DNA from: Rotaria sp. Silwood1
Lineage: Eukaryota > Rotifera > Eurotatoria > Philodinida > Philodinidae
Assembly: GCA_905250075.1 (NCBI GenBank)
Contig: CAJNOP010000011.1
Location: 3,241,958-3,305,957 of the forward strand
DNA length: 64,000 nucleotides
Direction: 5' to 3'
Each line of letters begins with the position of its first letter. Position 1 is the stretch's first letter. Of the stretch, positions 51,961 to 64,000 are shown one piece after another. The notes beneath the pieces are model-generated. The model had not been told where the DNA came from. It did no database searches and was given only the letters and a program-made list of their open reading frames with translations. The translations under genes were made by a program, and so were the position numbers.

Positions 51961-53469
51961 TTATTTTTGTTTTGGATCAGGTGGATTTGCATCTTTAGGT
52001 GGTAATGCTGCACGACCTAATTTCAATGCAGTTGCTACTTGAGTAAAATATGATCCTTGATGTTCAGCTATTTTTAATTCTAAATCAGTTGGTTTTCGTG
52101 ATCCATCACTACCAGCATAAGTACCTATAAATATCAAAATAAGGTAAAGAATAATATATATATATACAAGGCGTTCTAAAGCTTCTTAACATTTCAGGGC
52201 ATTCAAATATATTTTTTTTACAGTTTAATCACATATTCATTAAAGTTTTCAGATAAAATGTGTATGTCTACGGAATTAACATAGTTTTACTAATAATCTA
52301 ATTCTCCAAATATACCTCAACTGAATCTTTTTTTTTTTTTGAAAACCGATCACGTTCTGGAAGTTCGTAGAGGAATTAATAAAGAAAAAGCCAAATATGT
52401 TTGTAAAAATAAACCAGGATTAAGTATTCTATTTATTGCACAGTCTTGCCCATTACAACAAACAACAACATATAGAACTAGGACGAAATATTCACTTCAT
52501 CGAATTTTTCTTCGGTAATTATTTTACAATTATGGAGTTTTGATACTATTAGTTCCACAAAATTTCTGAAATATGTTGCTAATGTAATATTTAATTCCAA
52601 TGTTTGTTTTAAATCGAATTTCTAATTTGAAGACTTTAATAAGTATGTGATTAAACTGTAAAAAAAAATATATTTGCTAAGATTCTATTGATTTTTTCAT
52701 TCGAACTTTTGGAAACATCCTATGTATGTATGATTAATAACTTACCAGCACCATATGCACTACCACCATGAACTTCATCCATATTAGTTAAAAGTGGACA
52801 TGTATAACCAATTGGTACCTATTTTAAAAAATTATAAGATAAGAAAATTTCTTCTAAATACATACAAATAACATTCCATGATGAATAAAATTTGTTAATG
52901 ATGTTAATGTTGTTGTTTCTTGTCTAAAAGAATTAATGCAATTGTTTTTTTTTACTTTAATTTTTTTCTTTCTTACCCTCCTCCTTGTGTACCAGTTGAA
53001 AAGAATACACCAATTGGTTTTCCAACAAGTCCACCTTTCATCCATAAACCACCTGTTGCATCCCATATAGCTTTAACTTGTGCAGGCATTCCACCAAAAC
53101 GAGTTGGAATACCAAATAAAATACCATCACAATTAACTAATGCATCTTCAAGTGTAACTGTATTTTCTACGCCGGGTACAAATGATATTGTTGGAATAGT
53201 TTTATCTTTTTCTGGTGCATGCATTTTGGTTAAAACTTCTTTTGATAATGTTTCTGGTACTTGAATTAAACGAGCTTCAGCACCAGCTGCTTCAACACCT
53301 TTTAATACAGATTTAGCCACTAGAAATATAAATATTTACTTTATTTAAATGTTTTTTTTTTTTGGTGCTTTATTTTAATTTTAAATTTACATGTTGCAAC
53401 ATGACCATACATTGAATAGTAGATAATATGAATTCGTGCTTTGTTACTAGTTGCAACTTTCGAAGCCAT
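51961..53469 (-). CDS. WrbA-type NAD(P)H:quinone oxidoreductase
   Basis: Flavodoxin-fold FMN enzyme that reduces quinones by two electrons, 238 aa. Exons (high to low): 53469-53391, 53319-52977, 52923-52866, 52818-52746 and 52124-51961. The FMN phosphate loop is YYSMYGHVA (17-25). The family signature PTRFGGMPAQVKAIWDATG, the segment FFSTGTQGGGQETT and HHGMLFVPIGY are all conserved, so the enzyme should be active. After the fold it has a Lys/Pro-rich tail ending DPPDPKQK. WrbA/type IV quinone oxidoreductases are common in bacteria, fungi and plants but rare in animals. The four introns and AT-rich codons show the gene is settled in the host genome. The last intron (621 bp) carries an inverted-repeat element. 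Confidence 0.94.
52168..52725. mobile_element. Inverted-repeat element in the WrbA intron
   Basis: Arms at about 52168-52253 and 52622-52725 are reverse complementary; the best core is TTTACAGTTTAATCACATA against TATGTGATTAAACTGTAAA. About 370 bp separate them, with no recognisable coding content. The element fills most of the 621-bp last intron, compared with 52-71 bp for the other three. Confidence 0.75.
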
Positions 53470-56400
53470 TAATTAAATTTTTGTGATATTGTAGGTTCTA
53501 GATATAAGATGAATAAGTATTTTAATAAAATTCTTATAGAATATATTATTTCATTTCTATTTATAGGTTTTTTTTTGTTTTTTTTTCTTTTCTTTTCTTC
53601 GTATTTTATGTAGCATTATCTTTCTTATTATATGCAAACGTTATTATGATGATTAGTGTTATGTGTACTTTTTTCTTGATAAAAGTTTTGTTGGGTAAAA
53701 GAAAGTCACGAAGAATGTCAAATAGATTTATTCTCTAATGATTCTAATAAATTTTATTAACTTTCTATTAAATTATATGATTCACTTCCTAAAATATTCT
53801 TTTCATATTTATCTATAAGATGTCCTTTAAGAGCTACTATATACAGAGTTATAATTAATAGCAATGAATTTCGAGAGTTTTTATATGTTTTTTTTTTTTC
53901 TTTTCATAAAAACAAACGATCGTAGTGATTTTGTTTGTTGACAATCAATCAATTTTAATTCATGTCAATGATTATTTCTATGAAAAAGCATAAATTAGAA
54001 TATATTTATTTTCATTTCATATTATTTACAGAGCATATACATACAGTTGATTCATCATAATTTTTAATATCTAACGAACATATTTATATTAATATGCAAA
54101 AATTTAGTTCTATGAAATTTTTTTTTGTTCTTTAACAGATGCTAAGAAAAGAAAAAACTTATAGAAATAGATAATGAAAAAAAAACAGCTATCAAGATTA
54201 TTCCTATGGGATTGAATTATTAAAGACGAAAGAGCTTCTTTAACTATTATAAGAAATGCCATTATCTATATGACAAACATACTGACATTTCTGTTAGTAG
54301 GTTGAAAAAACGTCAGCACGTTTGTCGCGATCCGTAAGACACCCTGCGGGACATCAATTTAATTTTCTTGTTATATATTTTCATCATTCATTGACAATCA
54401 TGTTTCACAAAAGCATTATAATAGTAAAAGAGGAACTTTAAGTCATTTCTTTTGTGACATTGAAATAGACATGATTAATTGAGAAGTTGATTTAACTAGT
54501 TTAGGATGAACAAACAACGTAAACAAAGACTCATAACGATCCTATTTGAACAGTTACAAGTCTGATACTGTGGAATAATATGTTCACTCTATCTCGATCA
54601 ATTATTTTATTTCCGAACTGCAAGCAAGATGAGTATGTAATCTCACTCTTTTTTCATAGATATTAATTTAAATAACTAATCTACTAATTGTTGAACAATA
54701 GTGAAGATTGTACATTCACATTTCTAGTGAGAACAAAACTTATACATTTGATGTTAATAGAGTAAACATATAATTACTCAATAACTTTAAGAAAAAAAAA
54801 AACATTTTGTCGATAAGTATAACAGAAAGATTTTTAAGAAATCATATACATCACTAGAAGTTCAATCAATCCTATTAAGTTATGACGTAAATTTAAAAAT
54901 AAAATTGTTTTAGCTCACTTGTCAAATCTTTTTATTAAATTATTGTCGACAATATCACAGGCTTTTTTGTAATTAGAAATAAATGAGTAAAATACAAGAT
55001 GACATTATAGGCGCTTTTTCTTTTTTACTCAAAAGACATTTGAATCATGTGAAATTTAATGTAAATACAAACACATGATATGAATATAAATTGTCGTTTT
55101 GACACTATCACAAATTAACATAGTACAATTCCTAATAATTTACAGACTAATTCTAATCTTAGTCTTTTGTTCAAAATACTAAAATTAGAATATTTTCATC
55201 AGAATAACTATGAATATTGAAAATTTTCAAACGATTAAAATTTATTCTAATATTTAATGTACAAAACTCAAACAATTTTTCTGTACACTGATAAATAAAA
55301 AAATAATTGTAAAAATTTCTCAAGACTAGTAATAGAATATTTAATCCTTCTTAGTTCGTGATCAATGTAAGAAGAATAAATATTCTATTTAATCTTCATG
55401 ACTTAAAATATTGAGAAAGAACGAGAAAAAAAATAAATGAATAGTGCTTTCATTTCAACAAACAACTACACCTGTAATAAATTATTTTATTTTTTGTAAA
55501 ACTATTACAGAGGAAGCGTGAGTATTAAAGAAAAACACGAACACAGACATTGAGTCAAATATTTACACACATACAGGTTGAATATATTGCGTGCACTCAA
55601 ATAACCTCTACTAAAAATCTAATTATTCTAAAAGTATAAAGATCTATTCTATTACTAAAGTTATTCTAAAAAGATTTGTTCACTCGGAATAAATGATATA
55701 TAACAAATAGCATATAATTATTAAATAGAAACATAAAACCGACATATCAATAGAACACAACGAACTGAAAGATATGATAATTAATCAGGTTGAATTAATA
55801 AACCAATCGAATTTATTACAACTTATTCATTTCATTTCTTTACTTTCTTCATCATTTATATATTAAAAACAAAAAAGAGATAAAAAACTAAATTTTAATC
55901 TCTTGAAGATAACATATTCTTAGTAATTCTTCTTTTATAATTATAAAATAAATTACGTGTTTTTATAGATACAAACCTCTTTTATCAAGTACAAGATGAC
56001 GCTAGATGACAATAAAATATAGATAATGAATTCATTATGCTTTTTTATAGTTTGTTTGCTATATTATTTTTTTTATTTTAAAAAAAGAAGTTTGAATTCC
56101 TAGGTCAAATTATATTTTACTTTTTTCTCTTCTTGTGTCAAAGATTCCTCGTTTACTTTTCATGTTATAGAGTTCGGCAAAGTTTTCAACGGAAAAGAAT
56201 ATTTCATCATAAGTAAAAAACAAAATTATGAAACGAACTTTAAAGTTGTTATTATCTTTATAAAATATATATTCTCAAATTGTTACTCATAATTAAAGAT
56301 AATTATTGAGAAGAAATCATTGTCACACCTTTGGACACATATACCTTGAAATTTTCATCTAGATCACTTGTTCTAGGGCAAAAGATAAGTTTCTAGCAAG

Positions 56401-59400
56401 AAGATGAGGCTTAAATGATTAGGTGAAATACAATCTTATATCACGTAGAAAAACATGATAATAGAGAGAAAGAGACATTCATTAAAAGAAAGAAGTACTA
56501 AGTTTAAAGTAGAAGAAAAAAACAAGAATTTTTTTTTCTTATTATAATTAATTTTTCATAAATTTCGACTAACATACAATTGTAAATATTCCTTGAATAT
56601 ACCATTATTTCTATTTCTAGTTAAGAAAAATTTATTATCATACGCAAAAAAAAAAAATTAACATTGATATCTAATGAACACAATTAAAAGTATCTAACTT
56701 CATTAGACTTTTGAAATTGTTTTACATGTTACAAAAATTTAAAGTAATGTCGATCTAATAATATTATGTAAAGTGAGAAAGAAAAAAAGAATAGTTCTCA
56801 TAATCAACTTATTAAATCTTTAATTCTTTTTAAATTATTATTTGTTTCATATTTTCTTCGAATTTTGTTATAGAGATAAATATAGAAAATAATATTGTGT
56901 TTACATTATTCAATAATAAACGACACACACTTCAACACTTGTTGACAGAATTCGACGAGTCACCTTAACTTTTTTTTTCATGATACAATATTTTTCTCTT
57001 CATTATTATGTACAAAAAAAACAAAACAAAATAAGAACACTCCTTTATAGATTATAATGATACAACTACTAGAACACTTGTGAAAATAGGAAAAGTAGTA
57101 CAAGAAATTCTTCTCTTTCATACAATTGTACAAGACAAAACAAAAATACATCAAATTATAATGAAGGTATGATGCCTAAACATGTCTTATTTTGAAACTC
57201 AATTGTTTGCTGAAATCTCAATCAAAGTTCTTCTTGTCGAAATCTTCGAACGCTGCTTGCACACATAGTATCAAATCGGTTAATATGACATACAGTTAAT
57301 GTTGTATACAATGAATTTGTGCTTGATGTTATGTGTATAAATAGCTTGCACAATCGACCGAGAACTTACAATGAGATTATCGTTCCGTTTCAGAACTGTA
57401 TGGGTATCGATTATTAATGATAGAGCGTGTGACTAATTGTGAAGGTTATTGGCTATAGAAAACAATTGCCTATCAATAAAACATCAACACGTTTAGGCAT
57501 ACTTTCCCTTTGAAACTGAGCAAGGTTAAATTGCATTATTTTTTCGTCTTTGTATTATTGTTTGTACTCTCACAATATTGTCAAAACGGGTCACTTGGAA
57601 ATAAATAGAGAATAATACGTAAATAAAATATAATATGTACATAAAAATGTTGTTGACTCATTTACCTATACAATGACATTTAAATATATTTATAATAATA
57701 ATTCAAGAAAAAAACAAGAAAGAAAAAAAATGTAAAAGAAAATTGTTTTTATCCGTGGGAGGCTTATGAAAAGCTTGAAAATACAAACGTGTTCAATTGG
57801 TGCACATTTTCTCTAGTAACTTTATTCAGAAATTAATATGATTTGAAATGACTTGTTGAACTTTCTTCTTACAAAAGATGATTCATTTCTACTGAAAGTA
57901 ATTTTTCTAATGTTGAATAATTAACTTTTTACTATTTTTTTGAATAAATTATTCGGACTAATGTCACTTGAGTTTTGAGACTAAGTCATGACTTGAACTC
58001 GCCTGGAAATATACCTTGGTACAAAATTAGAATATACAGAATTTAATAATATAAATAAATTATTCAAAATCATTGAAATCTTTGATTATATTCAAATAGA
58101 TAATAATTATTTATTTAAATCTTAATAATATCGTTCAAATAATTTCGACATGTTAAATCTCTGAATTCGATTTGAACTACGATTAATTTCTTTCTAGGTT
58201 TTGAAAGGAAATATCTAACATGCAGATGATATCTTAGAATTCAAGATAGAGAAATTCTATATGATTTCTTAGTTCATGTAATTCATAAGTAATTATCAAG
58301 TAAAAAAAAAAACAAAATATAAGTTATTTAACATGCTTTTTTTTAAGTATGTCATGCTTTTTCTTTCTCATTTCTTAACACGTATGCCTCATTGTTGTTC
58401 ATTAGTGAAATGTAAAATGCTTTTATAGTAGAAAAAAAAAATTGATGTTTTTTTTTTATTAAAATAATAAACTATTGTGGTGTGTGTTAGCTCATTTTTT
58501 ATAAGCTTTTTTATTCAACTATTGACGTTAGTTAATAAAAAATTGTAAAGAATTTTACATCGAATAAATGAAATATGCTGAAAACAGAAAATTTCTTTCT
58601 TTTTCATTTCATCATATGCAATATTAATTATTTGATTTTTCTTTTATGAAATCGAAGAAAAAAACAAGAATGTACTAGGTCTTCTTGACTTTAATAAGTT
58701 GAGAAATCTCCAAAGAAACAGTAATCTACCTTTTTCCTGTATTACAAAGATGATATGACTTAGAATTAATTTCCCTTGTGAACATTTGACCTTAACAAAT
58801 ATCTGATTTATACTTGAATAAAAATAAAGGCTTTAGAAAAGAAAATAATTTTTTTCCTATCATTCTTTTTTTGTAATTGCATTAATACATTGCACCAAAC
58901 CATTCATCCAATATACGTAAAACACATGATTGTTTTTTCTTTTTACACTAGAATCATTATTTGCATAGTTACCTTTATACGTGTATTGATTTGCACTCAT
59001 ATAGGTTAGCTATTTTATTTTTATATGACACTTCTTATCAAAACTTAATGATTAATCATCTAATTTATTCTTTTACAGGCAAGCTAATATTATTGTTCTA
59101 TTATTTTTTTACTTTTAATCTCTTATTTCTTATTCAATAGTGCATGAAATGTGTACTTCTCAATTTGCATTATCCTTTGTTTTTATAAACTAATAATTTT
59201 TTATTGGCCAATAGTATATAGACAATAATGTATTTAACGATACATTAAAATACAATGAAAAAAAAAAAGAATGCAACAGTAATATTGAAGACAAAAAAAT
59301 AAAAGAAAGAAGAAAATAATTATATAAGGGGTTAAACATGAAACATAAAATGTTTCCTTTTTCTTCCATTGAAATAAAATGCATTATTATAACTACAAGT

Positions 59401-59525
59401 CTTTTTATTTTTTATTTTTTAATTTTTTGTTATTTGTTGATATAGAGATCACCGTATTTGACAACAATTGAGAATAGAAAGACAAACATAGAGTTCTTGG
59501 TTTTGTTTCTGTTTTTTCTTGAATT
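53470..59525. other. Gene-free AT-rich region
   Basis: About 6 kb in which I find no supported gene on either strand, no exon chains with consistent splice sites and no RNA gene signatures. The 5' region of the WrbA gene lies at its left end and the 3' UTR of the nuclear receptor at its right end. Frequent poly-A and poly-T runs and stop codons in all frames argue against hidden large exons. Confidence 0.6.
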
Positions 59526-61637
59526 TCAATTGAGCGAAAATGAAGTTAACATTGTATACACAAGATTAGCAAATGGTTGTCGTTCAAGTAAAGATTTATC
59601 TACATCAGCTCCAAATTTTTGATGTTCTAAAACCTGTCCAATAATAGCCATTAATAATTTTTGTCCTTCAATTTGTCCATAACGATATATCAAATAAGAC
59701 CATAGAATATTTATATATTGTTCTTGTGCTTGTATTATATGAGATATTGTTTTCTCAGATGGTTGATAATAATATTTTGAATCATAATTTGTTACTAAAC
59801 TTGGTGTTAAAAAGAGTATAATTTGTACAATTTTACTTATAGCAGGATCAAAACCAATTAAATGTTTTAATTTTTGTATTAAATATTCCGCTCGCAAAAG
59901 TAAATCTTGACCATAAACATATAAATAAACAGCATGGCAAGATCTTTTTGGATCGAAATGTGTTATATTATTATTAACACTCATTAAATCCATTGATGAA
60001 AATAATAAAATATAGTGTAAATTTGTGCGTACTAACCATGCACGATCATTACTATTCATATCCATTGAAAATGATGGAATTGTTGCACGAAAAAATGACA
60101 CTAATGATGTAAGACGTACAGTTAATACATTCATAAATGTGTGTTCTTTTAAACGACATTTAATAGGTTGTCCACTTAAATATTCTTCACGTTGTTCTTC
60201 AGCTTGTAAGATTGGATGTAAACAATAATGTTCATATGCACTACGAATATTTGTTAATTGTATCCAATCATTTGATGATAATGGTGTTGAACATTTAACA
60301 CTTGAATTATAATTCATTGCAGATAACTAAAATTATAAAACAAATAAAATATAATAAAATTGTTTGTTTTCTTAATTTTTTTCATTTTGACTTACATCAT
60401 GTGTTACACGACGATTATGTTTTTGTGATGATGTTGCCTGTCCGGATGAAGATAATGATGCTGCTAAAAGTTTTTCTTGTCGTTGTAAACGATTTGCTTT
60501 AACAAGTTGTAAACGTGCAGCACGTTCTTCATCTGTTCGAATTAAATCTTTTTGCATACCAACAGCAAAACATTTTGCTAAACGACATGTTGGACATTGT
60601 CGTCGTGTACGTTCATTAACCGGACATTGACCACCAAAACGACAAGGTGGTAAAGCCTAATTTAAAATAAAGTAGATCAGAACATTTTTTTAATATTTTA
60701 ATTTACTTTACTTACTGAACCAGTTCGACCATTTCGTCGAAAAAAAGCTTTACATGTTGAGCAAGTAATGACACCAAAGTTTCGGCCTGTATTTTTCTCA
60801 AAACCACATACCCGACATGGGTCGCCGGGTGAAATACGATGTGAAAGTTGAGATTGCATCTAAAATATGAAAATAAACAAATTATATATGAAGAATAGCA
60901 ATTTTCCTAGTCAAAAATTATTTCCTAACAAATGCATTATTAATCAGAGATTTAACATGAATATTGAGTAGAGTCATAGTGACCTTTATAAAATAAAAAC
61001 TTATGTACTTTAATAAAAACTCATGTCTAAGTACTATTAGATAATTGCACCTTATTTATAAACTTTAATTCATGACAATAATGAAATTTAATGTGTTTTT
61101 ATGTAGGACTTGCAAAAAAATGTAGAAGTTTTTTTTTATTGCGTATGTTCTAGTCATCAGATAATACAGTGTAAATAAATAAGAAAAAAAACAATGAAAA
61201 AAGAGAGAATACTGATTGCAGTACATTTTATTTAAGAATAGCATAAATTTTCAACTAAACTGTTCTACTTAAGCAAAGTTCAATTTTATAAAGTATTAAG
61301 TACATTTATAGAACAAAATGCGGAAATATCATTTTTTATAACAAAAAGAAACTTTTTTAATTCTCTAATATTCAGTACTTTAGTTTTCATAATTTTTAAA
61401 CATCAAAAATGAAAAAAAAAAACTAAATTTTCATAAAATAATCGCAAAAGTCATTCAGTTCATTGTTATTTTTCTCATATTATTAACAAGAAAAAAACAT
61501 ATTTCTCTGATCAGATACCGATTTCTTACCTTTTTCGGTAAACGATTCATAAGAATTGAATTATTGTGATGATTTTCAGTTTTTCCATATTGATAATGCA
61601 TATCATCTTCATTATATGTATCCATTATACCCAACAT
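59526..61637 (-). CDS. Nuclear hormone receptor
   Basis: Ligand-type transcription factor of 437 aa. Exons (high to low): 61637-61530, 60859-60716, 60656-60396 and 60326-59526. A 50-residue N-terminal region precedes a DNA-binding domain with two C4 zinc fingers: C51, C54, C69, C72 and C89, C95, C105, C108. The P-box reads [10 protein letters not shown], resembling but not equal to the CESCKAFFRR of the NR1I/NR1J (HR96/VDR) group. The D-box loop between C89 and C95 is RFGGQ. The basic extension after finger two ([17 protein letters not shown]) is typical. A 60-residue charged, Ser/Gln-rich hinge leads to a helical ligand-binding-like domain of about 260 residues (from 172) with little recognisable sequence and no obvious AF-2 motif at the C terminus. 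Ligand and partner cannot be inferred. The intron 60860-61529 interrupts just before the DNA-binding domain. Confidence 0.92.
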
Positions 61638-64000
61638 TTTTTTTCACCGGGACACAAAAAGCAGATTTGTCTTGTTCTTGTAATGTAACGCGTATGCGTT
61701 TTTATGAAGGTAATGGTATGTATGTATGTTTGCACTTGAGTAATAGTAACTCGGCGTTCTGTTTTTTTTTTTCTCTCTTTCGTCTATAATAACAAGATGA
61801 ATTGAGAAGAGAAGAAGAGAAAAAAGGACTTGAAACTTTTTCTTTCTTTATATCTGCACCCTCGTTCTTTTCTCTGTCAACGAGTATATATTTTTTTTAT
61901 GAAGGACACAGTTGCCTTAGCTAGAAGAAGTAGGACACACACATTTTTTGAACTGACCATGACGTAAAATACCGAAAAAAAGCAAAAAAATAAGAATATA
62001 GAATACAACGAAGAAGAATCATCGATTATTTACTCTAAATTGGTAACAACAACGTGTATCTATCAAGTTATATTAGGACTCATCAGCAAACCAAATAAGA
62101 CTGATATACGCCATATATATATATATACAACAAATAAAGAGTGACCTAGATAAGGTATTTTTGAGATTCTATAATTGATTTAGAAAAGAAATCATCATTT
62201 TCAAAAGTATTAAAATAACGCTCGTGTTCGAACACGTGATCCAATTGCGATTCTTTATACAGGAAAAAAAACAATTCTAATGATCTTTTTTCTTTTTGCT
62301 TTAAATTCTAAAAATACACAACTAATCCAAATTTCTTATGTCTTATTGACTATTTTATATCAATTGATTTTTTGAAATAAATACATTTTTAATTTTCTCT
62401 CGAGTTTTCAATCATATTCTATAAATTAATCGAAAAAAAAACAAGAACAAATGACTACTACTTGTGAGATTATTTCAATTCAAAAAAATCTCATTTTCTT
62501 ATGCCGAAGAACAAATTCTTTTTTTTTTTTCTTCAACTCAATTAATGCAGTAAATACTCTCAATGTTCTAATAATAAGATAAACATCGCCGTCTGACAAA
62601 CCCAAAAAGGTTTTTATATAAATACCTGCTTACTGTTGTTGCTATTTTTATTTCAATAGTTTGAACTGTAATACTAATTAGCTATATAAATTAGGTGATA
62701 AATGCACGTGTTAACTTATAATATGGCCTCGTGTCTTTTCTCCGAAGATTTTTTTTACCCAGAAGTACGTTATATTGTTGCAATAAGTACTGTGGGCACT
62801 TGCGTCCTTCTCTTCCTTTCTATTTCTTTTCTCTTATCAGCAACCAATAAAGTCCTTTGACGGGTGATGGTAAGCAAAAAGAAAAAAACGAGTAGACAAA
62901 AAATAGAAAAAGAAAAGACGCAAAAGATGAAGAAAGACTGTTTTGCAGAGGAAGAAACGACAAAGAACAAGAAAAAAATGCCGCTCGTAAGGTCATTATA
63001 AGCTATATCTATAATGTTCGAAGAATAATAAACATATATATATATATCTAGAATGTACCGAAGGACTTATTGCAGGGATACATTGAAGGATAAAAAAAAG
63101 TGCAAAAAAACACATACGTATTTTTTAAAATTTTTGATCAGTTTAAAGCTTGATCTTGCATGAAATAATATCAACGAACATAAAAACATAATTATTTCCA
63201 AGTTTATTACGTTCCAATTTTATTTACTATAAATATAGGTTATTTAAAATGATTCAGCTCTGTTGCCTCGTGATCTTGACACGTGATTAACAACTTCTGT
63301 ATTAATTAAAAAAAAAGAAGTTTTATTATACTATAGAACATCTATAGAATATACCTAGATATTAAATAGTGACGTATTTATGATTTTAGCATATTAGACT
63401 TGAATTATCTTACAAGAATACATATAATATTTTAAAAAATATAATAAATAAGATTATTGTATTGCATCATTTCCTTCACTCATTTTAATATAGATATAAA
63501 AATTACAAATTGAAAAAAAAAAAGAGTTATATATAATGTTATTAAACTTTCATAGATTTTTTTCGGTTCGAAATTCTCACTGTTCTATTTTTTCTTTTTC
63601 TTTTTGTAAGACGCAAAACTCTTAGAAGTTTTTTGATTACATATTACGAAGAAAAAGAAAATTTACGATTATCTGACATAAAACATTTAAAAGAAAAGAT
63701 TTTTTATCGTCTAATTTCTTTGTGTATTATTACTTATAATTTTTCTTTTTTTTTTGATAAAGTTACACAAATAGAATTTTATTTAAAAAATCTAATGTTT
63801 TATCGTCCTAGATTACTCTAAATTAGCTTTGTTGATTTTATAGAATCAATTCAAGTCGTTTTCTGAACTAAATTTTATATGTTTGAGACATTTGTAAAAT
63901 TACTTATACTTTTTCTATGGTTAGTTACAAACAAACTGAGTACATTTGATAATTGTTTTGATATTAATATGATTCTATAGCAAACGAAGTTGTTATTCTA
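61638..64000. promoter_or_regulatory. Upstream region of the nuclear receptor gene
   Basis: No supported gene to the end of the window. An open frame at 63633-63821 begins at TTG and has no motif. Three CACGTG E-box sequences occur at 62233, 62705 and 63280; the first is part of a perfect 14-bp palindrome (CGTGTTCGAACACG, 62223-62236). These are candidate regulatory sites for the receptor gene, but distance and orientation leave other targets possible. Confidence 0.4.

Noticed and set aside
54290..54360. Locally GC-richer patch (CGTCAGCACG to CCTGCGGGAC)
   Set aside because: It stands out in composition, but no frame, repeat partner or RNA fold could be supported.
62219..62240. tRNA-like TTCGA segment
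   Set aside because: The TTCGAAC is part of a palindrome. No acceptor stem, D-arm or anticodon arm can be built around it.
63633..63821. 62-residue frame near the right end
   Set aside because: It starts at TTG and lacks motifs. It could be an exon of a gene beyond the window, but I cannot support that.

Overview
This window is AT-rich nuclear DNA from an animal. The genes are split by short GT-AG introns, mostly 50-70 bp, with a few much longer ones. The single-exon rhodopsin-like GPCR, the decayed FLYWCH/MULE transposase fragment, the abundant short inverted-repeat elements and the AT-rich codons suggest a bdelloid rotifer. That assignment is an inference from style, not a database result. 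I rebuilt the gene models by hand from open frames, splice sites and phase continuity; exon lengths add up to whole codons in every multi-exon model.

Plus-strand half (1-20 kb). A GPCR (3305-4270) and a small single-pass membrane protein of unknown function (7140-7821) are followed by a complete ABCG half-transporter (about 9805-12964). A decayed copy of the transporter's last exons and 3' flank lies at 13640-15140 and is interrupted by a long inverted-repeat element. Next is a cytosolic Hsp70 ending in EEVD (15879-18784). Between genes are an 8-bp-duplication hAT-type MITE (5154-5313) and further foldback elements.

Minus-strand half (20-62 kb). Reading from right to left there is a nuclear receptor (61637-59526), a WrbA-type NAD(P)H:quinone oxidoreductase (53469-51961), two tandem SLC2/GLUT-type sugar transporter paralogues (46741-42346 and 39777-34806), the MUT-7/EXD3 DEDDy exonuclease (33809-28410) and the ribosome-biogenesis factor RRP12 (28304-20593). 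A small secreted-protein gene (37988-38476, plus strand) sits inside the largest intron of the second GLUT gene. EXD3 and RRP12 are only 105 bp apart in the same orientation, with an acceptor-like site just before the RRP12 start, which fits a two-gene operon resolved by trans-splicing.

The genes do not form one pathway. The clearest themes are small-molecule transport (ABCG and two GLUTs), proteostasis and ribosome assembly (Hsp70, RRP12), RNA-silencing-type exonuclease activity (EXD3) and redox metabolism (WrbA). The most unusual points are an RRP12 gene without recognisable exons for its N-terminal HEAT region, a GLUT paralogue whose sugar-binding TM7 motif is rewritten, a probable horizontally acquired WrbA gene, and a set of hairpin-forming elements in long introns and intergenic DNA. 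The remaining 47-60 kb and 62-64 kb stretches look non-coding.
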